In this document: positions 6,148-6,786 of the stretch, piece by piece
Numbering within the stretch: position 1 is the first letter of the stretch
Layout: every line of letters begins with the position of its first letter
Origin: Mesorhizobium sp.
GTDB lineage: Bacteria > Pseudomonadota > Alphaproteobacteria > Rhizobiales > Rhizobiaceae
Direction: 5' to 3'
Length of the DNA: 6,786 nucleotides
NCBI GenBank assembly: GCA_030698645.1
Contig: JAUYMV010000087.1
Span: 1 to 6,786, forward strand
Notes under the pieces: generated by a model
Database searches by the model: none
What the model saw: the letters and a program-made list of their open reading frames with translations, nothing else
What the model was told of the DNA's origin: nothing
Position numbers and translations under genes: made by a program

Positions 6148-6336
6148 CAGTCCCCTTTCGGCCCCAGATAAGCCGGTCGGCGAAAAACGGATCGTCCCCC
6201 TTAACCCTCCCCCTCAATTCTCCGGCACTGTTGCCCTCCCGCCCTTGTCCCTTCGCGCAGAATCCCGCAAAACTCGCCGCAAATTCGCCTCGCTCGCGCC
6301 CGACATCGGACAGCGTGGCGTCAAAGTGTTGGATCG

Positions 6337-6786
6337 ATGGACAACCCGTTCGAACCGAGAAAGTCGAGAAGTCCCAGGGCGACGAAGCTCCTCGAGCTCG
6401 ACGCCTGGATCGATTCGACGCTCTACGACGCCGGTTTCAAGCTGCGCGACGGCTGGGAGCGGATCACCATCTTCTTCCGCCGCTTCCGCGTCTCGGGCTG
6501 GCGGCGCGGCGTCGTGGAAATTCTGTCCGAAGGGTTCACCTTCGGGGCGGCCGGCGCGGTCGTCATGCTGGCGCTCGCCATGCCGGCCTTCGAGGAGACC
6601 GCCAAGGACTGGCGCCGGCAGTCCGAATTCGCGGTCACCTTCCTCGACCGCTACGGCAACGAGATCGGCCAGCGCGGCATCATCCAGCGCGAATCGATCC
6701 CGGTCGACGAGATGCCGGATCACGTCATCAAGGCAGTGCTCGCCACCGAGGACCGCCGCTTCTTCGAGCATTACGGCATCGACGTC
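6337..6786 (+). CDS. Partial PBP1A-like peptidoglycan glycosyltransferase (GT51), N-terminal 150 residues
   Basis: An open frame runs from ATG at 6337 off the right edge; 150 residues are visible. Class A penicillin-binding proteins polymerise lipid II into glycan strands with this GT51 domain, outside the cytoplasmic membrane, and usually cross-link them with a C-terminal transpeptidase domain that is not in the window. The N-terminus is a basic cytoplasmic segment of about 65 residues (with RRFRVSGWRRG at 48-58). One transmembrane anchor follows at about 67-85 (FTFGAAGAVVMLALAMPAF). Then comes the periplasmic start of the GT51 domain, including LDRYGNEIG (103-111) and the signature motif ATEDRRFFEHYGID (136-149), where E138 is the expected catalytic glutamate. 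The cytoplasmic leader is longer than in many PBP1A proteins. The ribosome binding site is weak (GGA only 3 nt before ATG) and the frame stays open upstream to at least 6241, but no upstream ATG, GTG or TTG was seen in that stretch. Very GC-rich codon use marks it as a resident gene. Confidence 0.92.
   Translation, partial: MDNPFEPRKSRSPRATKLLELDAWIDSTLYDAGFKLRDGWERITIFFRRFRVSGWRRGVVEILSEGFTFGAAGAVVMLALAMPAFEETAKDWRRQSEFAVTFLDRYGNEIGQRGIIQRESIPVDEMPDHVIKAVLATEDRRFFEHYGIDV

Larger units (their letters stand above)
5947..6336. other. Divergent intergenic region between the large gene and the PBP gene
   Basis: These 390 bases separate two divergently transcribed genes. The half next to the large gene (5947-6115) is visibly A/T-richer and holds a weak minus-strand promoter candidate. 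The middle holds a bulged hairpin (6116-6147). The half next to the PBP gene (6190-6260) is strikingly pyrimidine-rich on the plus strand (CCCCC, CCCTCCCCCTC, CCCTCCCGCCC). A 67-codon minus-strand frame crosses 6217-6014, but it spans the hairpin and has no Shine-Dalgarno that I could identify, so it is not called. No tRNA or other RNA gene was recognised. Confidence 0.55.

Noticed and set aside
6014..6217. Minus-strand 67-codon frame in the divergent intergenic region
   Set aside because: It runs straight through the 12-bp hairpin, lies over the candidate promoter of the large gene, has no Shine-Dalgarno that I could identify, and its composition (many Arg, Gly, Phe) looks like translated non-coding DNA.
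6226..6290. Possible plus-strand promoter for the PBP gene (TTGTCC followed 17 bp later by CAAAAC)
   Set aside because: The -10 is far from consensus and the -35 only partly matches; pyrimidine-rich DNA here produces such partial hits easily.
6214..6771. Minus-strand 185-codon frame opposite the PBP gene
   Set aside because: It is the antisense shadow of a GC-rich gene whose plus-strand product has the GT51 signature and a clear membrane anchor.

Overview
The window looks like chromosomal DNA from a GC-rich alphaproteobacterium, most likely in the Hyphomicrobiales (Mesorhizobium/Aminobacter-like). The evidence is the strongly GC-rich codon use of both edge genes, a G-run/C-run intergenic palindrome of the kind scattered through Mesorhizobium genomes, a perfect FNR/FixK-type box, and a class A penicillin-binding-protein N-terminus at the right edge. 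The genus is an inference from memory, not from a search.

Layout from left to right. (1) 387-1, minus strand: a partial gene for a small protein with a helix-turn-helix-like N-terminus and an Ala/Gly/Asp-rich tail, driven by a TTGACA-type promoter that carries a short palindrome. (2) 388-696: intergenic DNA with one copy of a mosaic palindromic repeat and a perfect TTGAT-N4-ATCAA box. (3) 697-822, plus strand: a 41-residue single-pass membrane protein with a strong Shine-Dalgarno, placed so that the box could act as a class II FNR/FixK activator site. (4) 823-1125: intergenic DNA with a second copy of the repeat, split by about 80 bp that contains a perfect 10-bp hairpin terminator. (5) 5946-1126, minus strand: one very large gene (1606 codons) that fills 71% of the window. 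(6) 5947-6336: a divergent intergenic region with an A/T-richer half next to the large gene and a bulged 12-bp hairpin. (7) 6337 to the right edge, plus strand: the first 150 residues of a membrane-anchored peptidoglycan glycosyltransferase (PBP1A-like).

The centrepiece is the large gene. Its product has an N-terminal PD-(D/E)XK-like nuclease module of the Cap4/DUF4297 type (E67, D74, Q87-x-K89), then a STAND/NACHT-type P-loop NTPase (Walker A GEPGSGKS at 326-333, Walker B YLVLDALD at 388-395), then about 1000 residues of mostly helical, HEAT/TPR-like sequence. Effector, NTPase switch and long sensor form the architecture of antiviral STAND (Avs) and bacterial NACHT anti-phage proteins. The gene stands alone, is visibly less GC-rich than its flanks, and sits between ordinary cellular genes. 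That is what a one-gene defence cassette inserted in a chromosomal hotspot would look like. Its specific trigger and clade cannot be determined from the sequence alone.
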